Shown: positions 52,299-61,244 of the stretch, piece by piece
Numbering within the stretch: position 1 is the first letter of the stretch
Layout: each line of letters opens with the position of its first letter
Assembly: GCA_036381435.1 (NCBI GenBank)
Contig: DASVCW010000045.1
Location: 61,381-125,380, forward strand
From: Fodinibius sp036381435
GTDB lineage: Bacteria; Bacteroidota; Rhodothermia; Balneolales; Balneolaceae
DNA: 64,000 nt
Direction of reading: 5' to 3'
Translations under genes and position numbers: made by a program
The notes under the pieces: model-generated
The model's input: the letters and a program-made list of their open reading frames with translations, nothing else
What the model was told of the DNA's origin: nothing
Database searches by the model: none

Positions 52299-54050
52299 AT
52301 GTTTGGAAATAAAGAATTTATAGGACTTACGGTTCAGGGTGATGTCATTCGGGTGGCACGCCTTAAGGTTTCCGGTAAAAAGGTAAAACTCATCAAACTG
52401 GACCAATTTTCTTTAGTTGAAGAAATAAAAACCGAAACCCCTTCACTTCAGTTACAGGGTGACGGGGCAGGCGTTTTTGAAGAAAGTGAGGACACCGATT
52501 CTATTTTTGGACTGGGAGACGACGAGGACGGTGACACCGGCGGAGATTTGGGAGATCTCGATTTAAATGACCTTGACGATTTAGATGATCTGAATGATCT
52601 CGATGACCTTGACGACTTTGATGACTTTGACGAGGCTGAAAGTAATAAAAACCTATCGCTCGATATGGTTGATGAGAGTGAAGCTCCACAATCGAATGAG
52701 CTTATTCTCTTTAATATTTTTACCAGCCTTCATGTTAAAAAAATAAATTTAGGGCTTAACATCCCTGCCGGCAGTACCATTTTTCAGGTTATCAGAGATA
52801 CCAATTTTAAAGAGGTTAAGAAGAAAGACCTTATCCAGGATGTGGAAGATAAGCTGCAATCGATTTATGGTGTAGCAAAATCAAAAGATAATTATTCTTA
52901 CGAGATCCGCGAAGACGGCTCCCTTCTGTTAGCTTCTATAGATCATGAATCGCCTACGCTTCAGTTAACAAATGGTGGTATTGAACTATTTTCCGGAAAA
53001 GTAATCATCGATGATATTGTTCCTGATGAAGCTTTGCTGGTTGGTTTAGCCAGGACTAACTATGATCTGTTTGCGGATGAAATAACCGCTATCATTCAGT
53101 TCGGCAAAAATCAGTGCCGAATTATCTTTATGAAGGGGGAAGAAATCTGGCTTGTTTCACCTGTAATTACCGAAGGAACAGGAAAAAAGACTTTTCTAAA
53201 CACGGTTTTCAGTAAAATTCTTTTCCAGCTTGATACCGGGGAAGTTCCCAATCTTGATCGCATTTTGTTAGCGAACAATACCATTGGTGATGAAGCAGTC
53301 AAATTTTTTGAAGGAAATTTTCCCGATATTTTTGTTGAAAATTTGAGCTTCGACCCTGAATTCCTGGATGATGAAAATGTAGATCCCTCAAGCGTTCCCT
53401 CATTTACTACAGCTATTGGGGCAGCGATGGCCTCATCAGGTGCTGTCAAAGATAAATTTCCTGATCTCAGTTTTATTCCCTCCTATGTTTCCGATCGGCA
53501 AAAAATATTTAAGCTCCAGTGGCATGGAATGCTGATTTTATTTCTGATTTTTCTAACGCCCATCACTTTCAATTACTTTTATAATAAAAATGCCCGGCAA
53601 ATTGAAAGTCTCACTACTGAATTAAATATGATGGAGTCGCAGATTAAAAGGCTTACTCCTATTGTTCAAAATGCGAATGAATTAAGCGCAGATTTAGCAA
53701 TCCTTAAAGAAAAACTTACCCTCTTAGATACCCTTTCCCGCGGGACAAAAGAATGGAGCGAAAAGTTTAGGATTCTAAATGAAGGAGTTCGGGGCATAAA
53801 CAATACATGGCTTACTTCTTTCGCCCAGGATGAAGGTGGAGCAATGATACGAGGCTATACGTTGTACAGAAATCGAATTCCGCGGGTAATTGATATTTTT
53901 GATGAAGCTACCCTGCTGAATGTAACGATTGAAGAAATGCGCGAAAAAGAGGTGTTCAGCTTTTCCATTTTAGTGAAACGCTTTGCAGCATCAGATTCTG
54001 TATTTTCACCCGCTACACCGGTAGAAGTTCAAAAATTAATCGGCAAATAG
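52299..54050 (+). CDS. PilM-PilN-like fusion with acidic insert
   Basis: A 583-residue protein. The first 400 residues resemble a diverged actin-like PilM (FIGLTVQGDVIRVARL at the start; later AIIQFGKNQCRIIFM and a closing TTAIGAAMAS). It is interrupted at about 68-125 by a very acidic low-complexity stretch of repeated Asp-Asp-Leu/Phe units. A single helix (about 405-425), a coiled coil and a PilN-like periplasmic domain follow. In canonical pili these are two proteins bound by the PilN N-terminal peptide; here the link is covalent. It joins the cytoplasmic ring to the PilO-like protein encoded next. Confidence 0.75.
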   Translation: MFGNKEFIGLTVQGDVIRVARLKVSGKKVKLIKLDQFSLVEEIKTETPSLQLQGDGAGVFEESEDTDSIFGLGDDEDGDTGGDLGDLDLNDLDDLDDLNDLDDLDDFDDFDEAESNKNLSLDMVDESEAPQSNELILFNIFTSLHVKKINLGLNIPAGSTIFQVIRDTNFKEVKKKDLIQDVEDKLQSIYGVAKSKDNYSYEIREDGSLLLASIDHESPTLQLTNGGIELFSGKVIIDDIVPDEALLVGLARTNYDLFADEITAIIQFGKNQCRIIFMKGEEIWLVSPVITEGTGKKTFLNTVFSKILFQLDTGEVPNLDRILLANNTIGDEAVKFFEGNFPDIFVENLSFDPEFLDDENVDPSSVPSFTTAIGAAMASSGAVKDKFPDLSFIPSYVSDRQKIFKLQWHGMLILFLIFLTPITFNYFYNKNARQIESLTTELNMMESQIKRLTPIVQNANELSADLAILKEKLTLLDTLSRGTKEWSEKFRILNEGVRGINNTWLTSFAQDEGGAMIRGYTLYRNRIPRVIDIFDEATLLNVTIEEMREKEVFSFSILVKRFAASDSVFSPATPVEVQKLIGK

Positions 54051-54053
54051 TTT

Positions 54054-54923
54054 ATGTCTTACGGATTACGAAATACACTTATTTTGCTGGCCGTGCTAAT
54101 TCTCTTTGTAGGAGGGGCATGGAGCTACCTCTATTTTTATCAAAAACCAAAGATTGAGAAGCTGAAAGGGCAAACCGAAGAAACCCGGAAAGAGTTAAAC
54201 AGTAAACAGGCGATTGCCGATCAATATCCTGCTCTTTTAAACCAGTATGAAAAGGCTTCAACCTATTTCAACAATTACGATAAATCTCTGTATAGCAGCA
54301 ATAACGAAGACCTCGTGTTTGAATTTATTAACACTTTTAACCAGAGATCATCATACACTAATTTTACCTTTGCCTTTACCGATTCTACTACTAAAGGCAA
54401 GTATGGTATTATGAATATGAAAATAACGGGGATGGGTTATTACCGGAATTTTATCAATTTTGTGCGGCGTATAGAACTTAGCAAACCAATCAATAAAATC
54501 AGTGAAATACAGCTAAACCCCATCAATGAACTGGAGTCTTATGGAAAAGTAAACTTCACCTTTTCGATAGCCAGTTATTACAATCGTTCGGCAGAATTAG
54601 ATAAATCGGGAATGGGTATTACGAACAGTATTTTCGGCTCGGTTTATAACCCGTTTTATCCGTTGATTAGGTCAGTAAAACCTAACGAAAATGATTTAAT
54701 AAATGTAGAGCAAAGTACACTGCTGGCGCTCAGCGCAGGCAAAATATTTTTAATTGATCAAAGCGGAGTGCTGCAAAATTTAACGATTGGAGACGATGTT
54801 TATCTCGGCGAACTCACTTCTATAAATATTAACGAGGGAACAGCATCTTTTGTACTCAACAAAGGCGGCATTATCGAGCGGGTTACTTTAAAGATTAATG
54901 ATGATGGAAAAAAAGATGATTAA
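54054..54923 (+). CDS. PilO-like inner-membrane alignment protein
   Basis: A 289-residue protein with one N-terminal helix (LILLAVLILFVGGAWSYLYF), a coiled coil (about 32-70) and a periplasmic ferredoxin-like domain (KITGMGYYRNFINFVRRIEL). A C-terminal beta domain (GKIFLIDQSGVLQNL, RVTLKIND) resembles the PilP HR domain. PilO pairs with PilN and reaches to the secretin. The extra C-terminal domain could take the place of PilP, for which no separate gene is present. It starts four bases after the PilMN stop. Confidence 0.7.
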   Translation: MSYGLRNTLILLAVLILFVGGAWSYLYFYQKPKIEKLKGQTEETRKELNSKQAIADQYPALLNQYEKASTYFNNYDKSLYSSNNEDLVFEFINTFNQRSSYTNFTFAFTDSTTKGKYGIMNMKITGMGYYRNFINFVRRIELSKPINKISEIQLNPINELESYGKVNFTFSIASYYNRSAELDKSGMGITNSIFGSVYNPFYPLIRSVKPNENDLINVEQSTLLALSAGKIFLIDQSGVLQNLTIGDDVYLGELTSININEGTASFVLNKGGIIERVTLKINDDGKKDD

Positions 54924-54924
54924 T

Positions 54925-56775
54925 ATGAAATCTATCAGATACCAAATTTTTGTACCCTTATTATTTGCATTCCTGTTTGTAAATATTTCAAATATTCAGG
55001 CTCAGGGAAGGGATTTTCCCGTCAGGGAGTATACCAATCCCGCAGAGCTCGTCACTTTCGACCGAACCACATCTTTTACCCGTGCTCTTGATGTAATCAA
55101 TCAGTTTTCTCAAAAGTATAACAGCAAAATCATTATTGACCGGACCGGCACCCAGGGTAGCATTGGTATTGGTATTCCCCCCATGCACTGGATGGATGCC
55201 CTGGAGTTAATTCTTCGGGTAAAGCAGCTTCAGTTACTCGAACTGGCTGAATTTTATGAGATTGTACTGCCCCAACTCCCCACTCAACAAAATGGCACTG
55301 CTGCCACGGGATCATCAGCAACCACCACCGCCGAAGGAGAAGTAATTCCTACCCTCGATACCCGGGCTGTTCGGATTAACGCTATTTTCTTTGAAGGCAA
55401 CCGTCGCGCCCTGCAAGAAATTGGGGTTGACTGGTCCACGTTAACAGAGAATGTTCCCGAAAGCATTCTGGGCGGGGGTGAAGGCGAGGGAGTACAACTA
55501 CCATCATCGGAATTTGGGGGTCCTTTTGTACAGGTTAATTCTGAGGGTGCATCCAATGTTTCACAAAGCGTATTTGATGCCCTTGTTAATTTTGGTGAAA
55601 TCGGTACCTCCGGAATTCAGGTGCAGGCTCTTTTTAGCGCTTTTGAAGCCGATAACTTGGGTGAAATTATAGCTTCACCCACTATAAAAGTGTTAGATGG
55701 GGTTGAAGGTCGTATTCAGGTGGGGCAGGATTTTTCCATTAAACAGCGGGATTTTGCCGGAAACGTAGTAGAAACATTTTTCAGCGTCGGTACCATTCTT
55801 ACCGTTACGCCGCAAATTCTCGAGCAAAACGGGCAAACTTTCATTCATTTAACCGTCAATGCTGAACGCTCAACTGCTCAGCCCGATCCGGTGAGTACCA
55901 TCATAAATAAAACTCAGGCAGAAACCGAGGCTCTCCTTTTAGACGGGGAAGCTACCGTAATTGCCGGTTTATATCGTACAGAACAAGTAGAAGTACGTCG
56001 CGGGGTGCCTATTCTTAAGGATCTTCCGCCCTGGTTTTTTGGTTTGAGGTACCTTTTCGGTTACACCTCACATGATCAGCTAATGCGCGAACTCGTCATC
56101 ATTATTCAAGCTGATATTGTTCCTTCGCTTACTGTGCGGGCGGAACAAGAAGAACTGCCGACCGAGTACGAAGTTTTAGAGAATGAACGTGAACTTTATC
56201 GTTATAAAATTCGGAAAAGCGGCGATGTATTTACGGGGGAATCGTTTGCCGATGAATTAAAAGATATCGCGCCTAAAGATGATTTCCCGGATCCGACAGA
56301 AAAAGACTCGCCCGTTGATAAGAATAACTCTGCGGAAGAGGATTTCGCCGAAACTCCTGAAGTGAAGGAAAAGGATATTAAGGAAGATAAACCTCCCGTT
56401 ATTGCCGATCCTGAGCTTGATGATCAGGTTATTGAACTTGATTTCGGTAATGATAATTCGGAAACAACTACAGGTTCTGTTGAAAAGGATCAGCAGGATC
56501 AAAAAGCGGACGAAAGTGAACCTATAGTGCAGGATGAAGAATCATTGCCCCGCTTTTTTATAATAGGCGGCTCTTTTAGAGTAAATCAGAATGCGATAGA
56601 TTTGAGAAACAGCTTGCGGGAAAAAGGCTTTGATGCGGTTATCATAGAGAAGGAGGGAGCTACTTTGAAAATGGTAGCTTATGAAGCCTTCAGCAATTTT
56701 GAAAAGGCCCGTGATACGCTCGCTGAAATCCAGAAAACCCAAAATCCGAATGCCTGGCTGTATAGAACGGATTAA
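54925..56775 (+). CDS. PilQ/GspD-like secretin with C-terminal SPOR domain
   Basis: A protein of about 616 residues. The ATG at 54925, one base after the previous stop, gives a good signal peptide ending NIQAQ; an ATG at 54898 is also in frame. Domains in order: an STN-like domain (FTRALDVINQFSQKYN, GIPPMHWMDALELIL), a secretin channel (ALFSAFEADNLGEIIASPTIKVLDG, LTVTPQIL, VIAGLYRTEQ) and an acidic Pro/Glu linker of about 120 residues. It ends in a SPOR-like domain (FFIIGGSFRVNQNAIDL ... AYEAFSNFEKARDTL). It forms the outer-membrane gate. SPOR domains bind denuded peptidoglycan, so the channel may be wall-targeted. Confidence 0.84.
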   Translation: MKSIRYQIFVPLLFAFLFVNISNIQAQGRDFPVREYTNPAELVTFDRTTSFTRALDVINQFSQKYNSKIIIDRTGTQGSIGIGIPPMHWMDALELILRVKQLQLLELAEFYEIVLPQLPTQQNGTAATGSSATTTAEGEVIPTLDTRAVRINAIFFEGNRRALQEIGVDWSTLTENVPESILGGGEGEGVQLPSSEFGGPFVQVNSEGASNVSQSVFDALVNFGEIGTSGIQVQALFSAFEADNLGEIIASPTIKVLDGVEGRIQVGQDFSIKQRDFAGNVVETFFSVGTILTVTPQILEQNGQTFIHLTVNAERSTAQPDPVSTIINKTQAETEALLLDGEATVIAGLYRTEQVEVRRGVPILKDLPPWFFGLRYLFGYTSHDQLMRELVIIIQADIVPSLTVRAEQEELPTEYEVLENERELYRYKIRKSGDVFTGESFADELKDIAPKDDFPDPTEKDSPVDKNNSAEEDFAETPEVKEKDIKEDKPPVIADPELDDQVIELDFGNDNSETTTGSVEKDQQDQKADESEPIVQDEESLPRFFIIGGSFRVNQNAIDLRNSLREKGFDAVIIEKEGATLKMVAYEAFSNFEKARDTLAEIQKTQNPNAWLYRTD

Positions 56776-57092
56776 ATTTTAGTTGAATATGGAGTAGGTA
56801 GGCGGACAGCTTGCCGGGCAGGCTCGAGTGTGAGGGCGGAGTATATAGCCTCTCGAACATATTTGAACTTACCAGATGTTATAGTGTGAGTTGGAGATAA
56901 GATGAAACGAGAAACCATTGAAACGCTTTTGAATAATAATTTTCCGTTAACCCCGAGTTAATTCGGGGGTCAACGGAATTTTCAGTATGGAAACCGTTTT
57001 TAACGGTTTTAAAAACAGTACTATTATTACTGTAACAGCTTTTAAATTAAGCTTTTTCTCATATTCAACCTCACAATGTGTTACTATAAATT
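56776..57092. repeat. Repeat block: degenerate TIR ends with GTTAACCCCG-family palindromes
   Basis: GTGAGTTGGAGATAAG (56886-56901) resembles the end of the 285-bp element, and a mirrored TTCTCATATTCAACCTCAC occurs near 57056-57074. Between them (56911-57010) lie GAAACCATTGAAACG, GTTAACCCCGAGTTAATTCG and GAAACCGTTTTTAACGGTTT. These are the modules also seen at 31590-31692. No gene. Confidence 0.5.
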
Positions 57093-57129
57093 AAAAAAGC
57101 CCCTGCTAAAATTAGCAGGGGCTTTTTTT
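57093..57129. terminator. Bidirectional intrinsic terminator
   Basis: The stem GCCCCTGCTAA with TTAGCAGGGGC (57099-57122) is flanked by six A on the left and seven T on the right. It can end transcription from the leftward dipeptidase gene and from the rightward pilus cluster. Confidence 0.88.
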
Positions 57130-57144
57130 AATGAATAAATATTA

Positions 57145-58365
57145 TCATTTACTAACATTAGCCACAGGTAAATTTTCAGCTACTTCAATCACTTCATTCC
57201 AAACCCTGAAAACGTTGCCGGAGCAAATCTTTTTGATATCGCTGCCTGAATATCCTCTTCTTAGAAGTTCGGCAATCAAATTGGGATAATCAGAAACATC
57301 TTTTAGTCCTTCAGGCAAAGTGGGACCTACACCGTCAAAGTCAGAGCCCAAGCCCACATGGTTAATTCCTACCAGGTCAACTACGCGGTCGATGTGATTA
57401 GCGACCATTTCAACCGTAGAATATTGAAAATGCTCTTTGAAATAACTTTCTGAGAACTCACGGGCCTGTTCGCTGTTCGGGTCCCATCCCTTTTCAGCAA
57501 TCAGTCGCTCAATTTCAGCCTCCACTTTTTTCGAGCTTTCGATGGACGTACTGTCGATAAACGTAGAGCCGAAGTTGATCATAATAACGCCTCCGTTTTC
57601 AGCCAGTTTTTTAATGAGAGCGTCGCTCATATTTCGTTCAAACCCGGGCGTAAAATGCCTGCAAGATGAATGAGAAGCGATAACAGGCGCTTTGGTTACT
57701 TCCATAACATCATAAAAAGTTTCATCGGTAATGTGAGAGACATCAACCATGATGCCTACGCGGTTCATCTCTCTGACTACCTTTTCCCCGAATTCGCTTA
57801 GTCCGTTGTGAGTGTCTTTTGAGGTATCGTAGGATGAATCACCGATTAAATTATCTTTAGAATGGGTGAGGGTGATATACCGGATTCCCCGATCGTAAAA
57901 GTATTGAATATTCGATAAATCATTCCCGATCGGAGCGCCGTTTTCCATGCCCATAGGCAGCGAAATGAGTCCCTTTTTAAACTGCTTTTTAATTTCTGCC
58001 GGCGAGGTGGCGATAGCAAACTTATCGGGATTTTCGGCTGCAATTCTTTCCACCAAGTCAATTAAACTGTCGGCCGCTGCTTTGGCATCGCCTGTTTTTT
58101 GATAACGAGCCGAAATATAGATCGACATAAACGGGGCATTCAAACCGCCTTCTTTAGCGCGTAAATAATCAAAATCGCCCCCGGTTTCTTTTGAAACATC
58201 TTCCCAATTATACTTCAAACGGATGGGTAAATCTACATGGCCATCAACAATGATAAATTTTTGGGCAAGTTCTTGTGCGTGCTGTTTGTGGCTATCCTGT
58301 TTTGAACAGCTTATAAAAACCGCTGCTAATAGTGCAATAACACTTACTTTTTTAATGATATTCAT
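57145..58365 (-). CDS. Membrane dipeptidase (peptidase M19) lipoprotein
   Basis: A zinc dipeptidase of the renal dipeptidase family, about 406 residues from the ATG at 58365. This start places the lipobox VFISC at residues 16-20; an ATG 16 codons further upstream would bury the signal, so I reject it. Conserved metal sites are VDGHVDLPIR, GMENGAPIG, VDVSHITDETF, SHSSCRHF and HVGLGSDFDGVG. It cleaves dipeptides, often with D-residues at the C-terminus, at the cell surface. The gene is single and ends at the intrinsic terminator. Confidence 0.9.
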   Translation of the reverse strand: MNIIKKVSVIALLAAVFISCSKQDSHKQHAQELAQKFIIVDGHVDLPIRLKYNWEDVSKETGGDFDYLRAKEGGLNAPFMSIYISARYQKTGDAKAAADSLIDLVERIAAENPDKFAIATSPAEIKKQFKKGLISLPMGMENGAPIGNDLSNIQYFYDRGIRYITLTHSKDNLIGDSSYDTSKDTHNGLSEFGEKVVREMNRVGIMVDVSHITDETFYDVMEVTKAPVIASHSSCRHFTPGFERNMSDALIKKLAENGGVIMINFGSTFIDSTSIESSKKVEAEIERLIAEKGWDPNSEQAREFSESYFKEHFQYSTVEMVANHIDRVVDLVGINHVGLGSDFDGVGPTLPEGLKDVSDYPNLIAELLRRGYSGSDIKKICSGNVFRVWNEVIEVAENLPVANVSK

Positions 58366-58518
58366 TCCGTTTTCTTTTTTTCGTTTTAAAAAATGTGATA
58401 AAAGTTTGATCAATTAATTATCTATTTGCAAATATTATAAAACCTTTTACAACATTTTGTTGCTAAGTCTGCTATCCTTTCACCATAATCATTTATGAAC
58501 CTATAGCATACTGTTATT

Positions 58519-59901
58519 ATGAATTTACGAAGCATAGCATATATTTTTTGTTCTGTATTTTTAATGGTTACTCTTTTTTCAGCCTGCGAAAAAGCAGAAA
58601 GTACTGAAAAAACAGATGGACGAGTTGCTCAAATCCTCAGCGATATTTCGGCTGATTCTATAGAAGCAAATATCCGCAAACTGGCTTCATTTCACACTCG
58701 CCATACCACTTCCGATACCACAAGCGATTCAACAGGAATAGGAGCCGCACGGCGATGGATTTTCGATAAATTTCAGCAGTACAGCGAAGCTTCCGGCGAA
58801 CGGTTAAAGGTTTCGTACGACAGTTATGTTGAAACGGAAAATGATCGCATTGATGAACCCACAAAAATCGTAAATGTGGTAGCGGTACTGCCGGGAACGC
58901 AGCTTGAAAGCAAAGATCGTATGTATGTGGTAAGCGGTCACTATGATTCTCGTGTCTCTGATGTAATGAATGACACTGCTTATGCTCCCGGTGCAAATGA
59001 TGATGCTTCAGGTACGGCGGCGGTGATGGAACTTGCCCGGGTGATGTCGGATTATGAGTTTGACGCTACCATCGTTTTTATGGCCGTTGCCGGCGAAGAA
59101 CAAGGGTTGCTCGGTTCCACTCATTATGCTGAACAAGCTGACCAAAAGAATCTGAATATTGCCGCTATGTTTACCAACGACATTATCGGAAATAGTATTA
59201 AAAGCAGCGATGGCTCGGTTCATGATGATGTAGTAAGAGTTTTTGCGCAGGGAATTCCACCGGAAAAGGAACTCTCTCGCTATCATCGTATGCTGCTTTA
59301 TACCGGTGGCGAGAATGATACGCCGCCACGTCAGCTTGCCCGTTTTATTGACCGGATGGCCGAAATTCATATGGATGATTTCGGGGTGAATATAATTTAT
59401 CGAAAAGACCGGTATTTGCGAGGGGGCGATCATTCTCCATTTCTGGAACGTGGTTATCCCGCTGTCCGGTTTACCGAGCCACACGAATATTACGCACGCC
59501 AGCACCAGGATGTGAGGGTAGAAAACGGTATCCAATACGGCGACCTGCCCAAATTCGTGGATTATGATTATGTGGCAAAGGTAACAAAGTTGAATGCCGC
59601 CTCTTTGGCAACCCTCGCAAACGCTCCTGCACGGCCCCAAAATGTGTTGGTTGAAATAGAACAACTTGAAAACAGTACCACTTTACGCTGGGATGCGAAC
59701 GTTGAGCCCGATCTAAAGGGATATGAGATTGTGTGGAGGAAAACACATGCGCCTCTCTGGCAGCATTCTGAGTTTGTAGGTGATACCACCCGCTTCACCA
59801 TAGAAGGTGTTTCTAAAGATAATTTTATATTCGGTGTTCGGTCCGTTGATCAGTTTGGGAATACAAGTCCTGCTGTTTATCCACTCCCGGCCTGGGATTA
59901 A
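58519..59901 (+). CDS. M28 family zinc aminopeptidase lipoprotein with Fn3 domain
   Basis: A 460-residue lipoprotein (lipobox LFSAC, Cys23). The M28 domain has VVSGHYDSR (metal His-Asp), APGANDDASGTAAVMEL (bridging Asp), VAGEEQGLLGSTHYAE (catalytic Glu-Glu) and RGGDHSPFLERGYPAVR. A fibronectin type III domain closes the protein (about 375-460; TTLRWDANVEPDLKGYEIVWR). It removes N-terminal amino acids from peptides at the surface and fits nutritional use of protein, together with the adjacent dipeptidase. The gene ends at a strong hairpin shared with the convergent gene. Confidence 0.9.
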   Translation: MNLRSIAYIFCSVFLMVTLFSACEKAESTEKTDGRVAQILSDISADSIEANIRKLASFHTRHTTSDTTSDSTGIGAARRWIFDKFQQYSEASGERLKVSYDSYVETENDRIDEPTKIVNVVAVLPGTQLESKDRMYVVSGHYDSRVSDVMNDTAYAPGANDDASGTAAVMELARVMSDYEFDATIVFMAVAGEEQGLLGSTHYAEQADQKNLNIAAMFTNDIIGNSIKSSDGSVHDDVVRVFAQGIPPEKELSRYHRMLLYTGGENDTPPRQLARFIDRMAEIHMDDFGVNIIYRKDRYLRGGDHSPFLERGYPAVRFTEPHEYYARQHQDVRVENGIQYGDLPKFVDYDYVAKVTKLNAASLATLANAPARPQNVLVEIEQLENSTTLRWDANVEPDLKGYEIVWRKTHAPLWQHSEFVGDTTRFTIEGVSKDNFIFGVRSVDQFGNTSPAVYPLPAWD

Positions 59902-59932
59902 AACGGCATATTTTGTTTAAATTGCTTAAAAG

Positions 59933-59965
59933 CCCCTCAGGGTTTCAAAAACCCTGAGGGGTTTC
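59933..59965. terminator. Terminator between convergent genes
   Basis: A 13-bp stem CCCCTCAGGGTTT with AAACCCTGAGGGG (59933-59961, 3-nt loop) is followed on the plus strand by TTTCTTTTA and preceded by a short A-run. It ends the M28 gene and probably the leftward gene that converges on it. Confidence 0.82.
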
Positions 59966-59967
59966 TT

Positions 59968-60492
59968 TTATAAGTTACTTGTTTGTGTTTGCTTCACCGG
60001 AACACCATTTTCCTCTAAAAATGATCTAATCTCCTGCAAATCGGTTTGATTAAAAAAGAGAGGACGTCCCCCAAATTCAAAAAGGTATAGCTTGGTATCG
60101 GTATCGGTAAAATGTATCCTTAAAGCGGTAGCTTTGGGTAAGAGATAAGAACTGACGACATTTCGGCCTTCCCCGGTAAGTCTAACTTCTTTTATGGTTG
60201 AACGCTCAAACTGCTCTTCCTGAATGATATCCAGATTTTTGTTATAGCTAACCAATAAGTGATTATTTTCAGTCTCAAGAGTAACAGTTAAGGGGCCATT
60301 CATAATTTTTAAACAGCCGAGTACGGCCAGAGCAAAGAAAATAAATGTAATAAAGCTAAGAATGCTGCTCCATAGAGGGTCGTTAGAGGTTAAGTAGACT
60401 AAAAAAGAGATGATGGTGAGTATACCGCAAACGTAAGTTGCTTTTGTCCAAAAACTGTGCATTTCTTCTTGTACTGAAACAGAGTCCGTCAT
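59968..60492 (-). CDS. Hypothetical two-helix membrane protein
   Basis: A 174-residue protein. Two hydrophobic helices lie at about 18-35 and 40-60 (ATYVCGILTIISFLVYL, SILSFITFIFFALAVL). A soluble beta-rich domain follows, with VTLETENNHLLVSYNKN and an IHFTDTDTKLYLFEFGGRPLFF strand pair, resembling PH-like domains of bacterial membrane proteins. I do not recognise a family with confidence. It stands alone, converges on the M28 peptidase gene, and has an ATG start. Confidence 0.65.
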   Translation of the reverse strand: MTDSVSVQEEMHSFWTKATYVCGILTIISFLVYLTSNDPLWSSILSFITFIFFALAVLGCLKIMNGPLTVTLETENNHLLVSYNKNLDIIQEEQFERSTIKEVRLTGEGRNVVSSYLLPKATALRIHFTDTDTKLYLFEFGGRPLFFNQTDLQEIRSFLEENGVPVKQTQTSNL

Positions 60493-60882
60493 ATATCTGG
60501 ATTTTTAAATATTAGGGGCCTTCATTTTATAAGGGTTCCTGATTGGAATAGAAAACAAATATTTTTGTCTGAATGTTGCAAATTATAACTGGTATGATAG
60601 GTTTTGACATATTTACTATTTGGTTAAATTTTTAAGATAGTTGAAGAGGCTACAGAAGGATATCCACTTCAAAGATTTAATTAGTTTAAATTTTCCCTCT
60701 TTTATAATGGAGATGCGTTAATAATTAATCCAATGCACTGATGCTGTCAGCGGATTTACTTCTTCTTTCCGCCGTAGGCATTCCTTCGAAAGAAGGGGAT
60801 ACAGGGGATGGCATTTGTAAACAATTAGAATTAGATTATTATTTACTTCAAATAATCATTCCAAAATTAATGCGGAGGGGGT
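60493..60882. other. Intergenic region with a degenerate palindromic repeat
   Basis: GCTGTCAGCGGATTT near 60743, a CCTTCGAAAGAAGG stem near 60792 and a final GGGGATGGC near 60805 are eroded parts of the CCCCCTTC repeat family. There is no gene. The strong GGAGGGGGT before 60883 belongs to the next gene. Confidence 0.4.
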
Positions 60883-61026
60883 ATGAAAAAGAAAAGTAAT
60901 TCTGTCCAAAAAAAGATGTCGGAAGGCAAAGCCATTACTATTGCCGTTTTATTATTCGGGGCCGGCTTGACCGTTTTTATTTACGTCCTGCAACTTCTTT
61001 TTAGCTTCTTCTTTCCAAATTTTTAA
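60883..61026 (+). CDS. Small single-helix membrane protein
   Basis: A 47-residue protein with a basic start (MKKKSNSVQKKMSEGK) and one hydrophobic helix (ITIAVLLFGAGLTVFIYVLQ) followed by LLFSFFFPNF. An unusually strong ribosome-binding site for this genome (GGAGGGGG) sits three bases before the ATG and decides the start. I do not recognise the family. It is 220 bases upstream of the parA-like gene, in the same direction, but a separate promoter lies between. Confidence 0.6.
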   Translation: MKKKSNSVQKKMSEGKAITIAVLLFGAGLTVFIYVLQLLFSFFFPNF

Positions 61027-61099
61027 TCTGATAACAGGTGATTCCATTACTTTTAGTGATGGAATCGCTATTGTCTTCCCACCTTTTTTAAACATTTCT

Positions 61100-61127
61100 T
61101 TGACATTTCAAACTAATCTATTATAAT
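61100..61127 (+). promoter_or_regulatory. Sigma70-type promoter of the parA-like gene
   Basis: TTGACA (61100-61105), a 16-base spacer and TATAAT (61122-61127) match the housekeeping consensus exactly. The leader to the ATG at 61245 would be about 110 bases. Bacteroidota often use another -10 form, so activity is likely but not certain. Confidence 0.55.
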
Positions 61128-61244
61128 GCATTAGAAAAATTTAATGTTGGTTGACAGAAAACTATTAGAACGCTCTCGTGTTTAGGAGCAAGAATTTTTT
61201 TAACGGGAACTGCTTTTCAGAGAATTTTAAATGGGGTACAATTT

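Noticed and set aside
58366..58413. Upstream ATG for the M19 dipeptidase
   Set aside because: It would put 16 mostly basic residues before a good lipoprotein signal.
61040..61068. Hairpin GATTCCAT/ATGGAATC as a terminator after the 47-aa gene
   Set aside because: AT-rich stem with no T-run directly after it; left unannotated.
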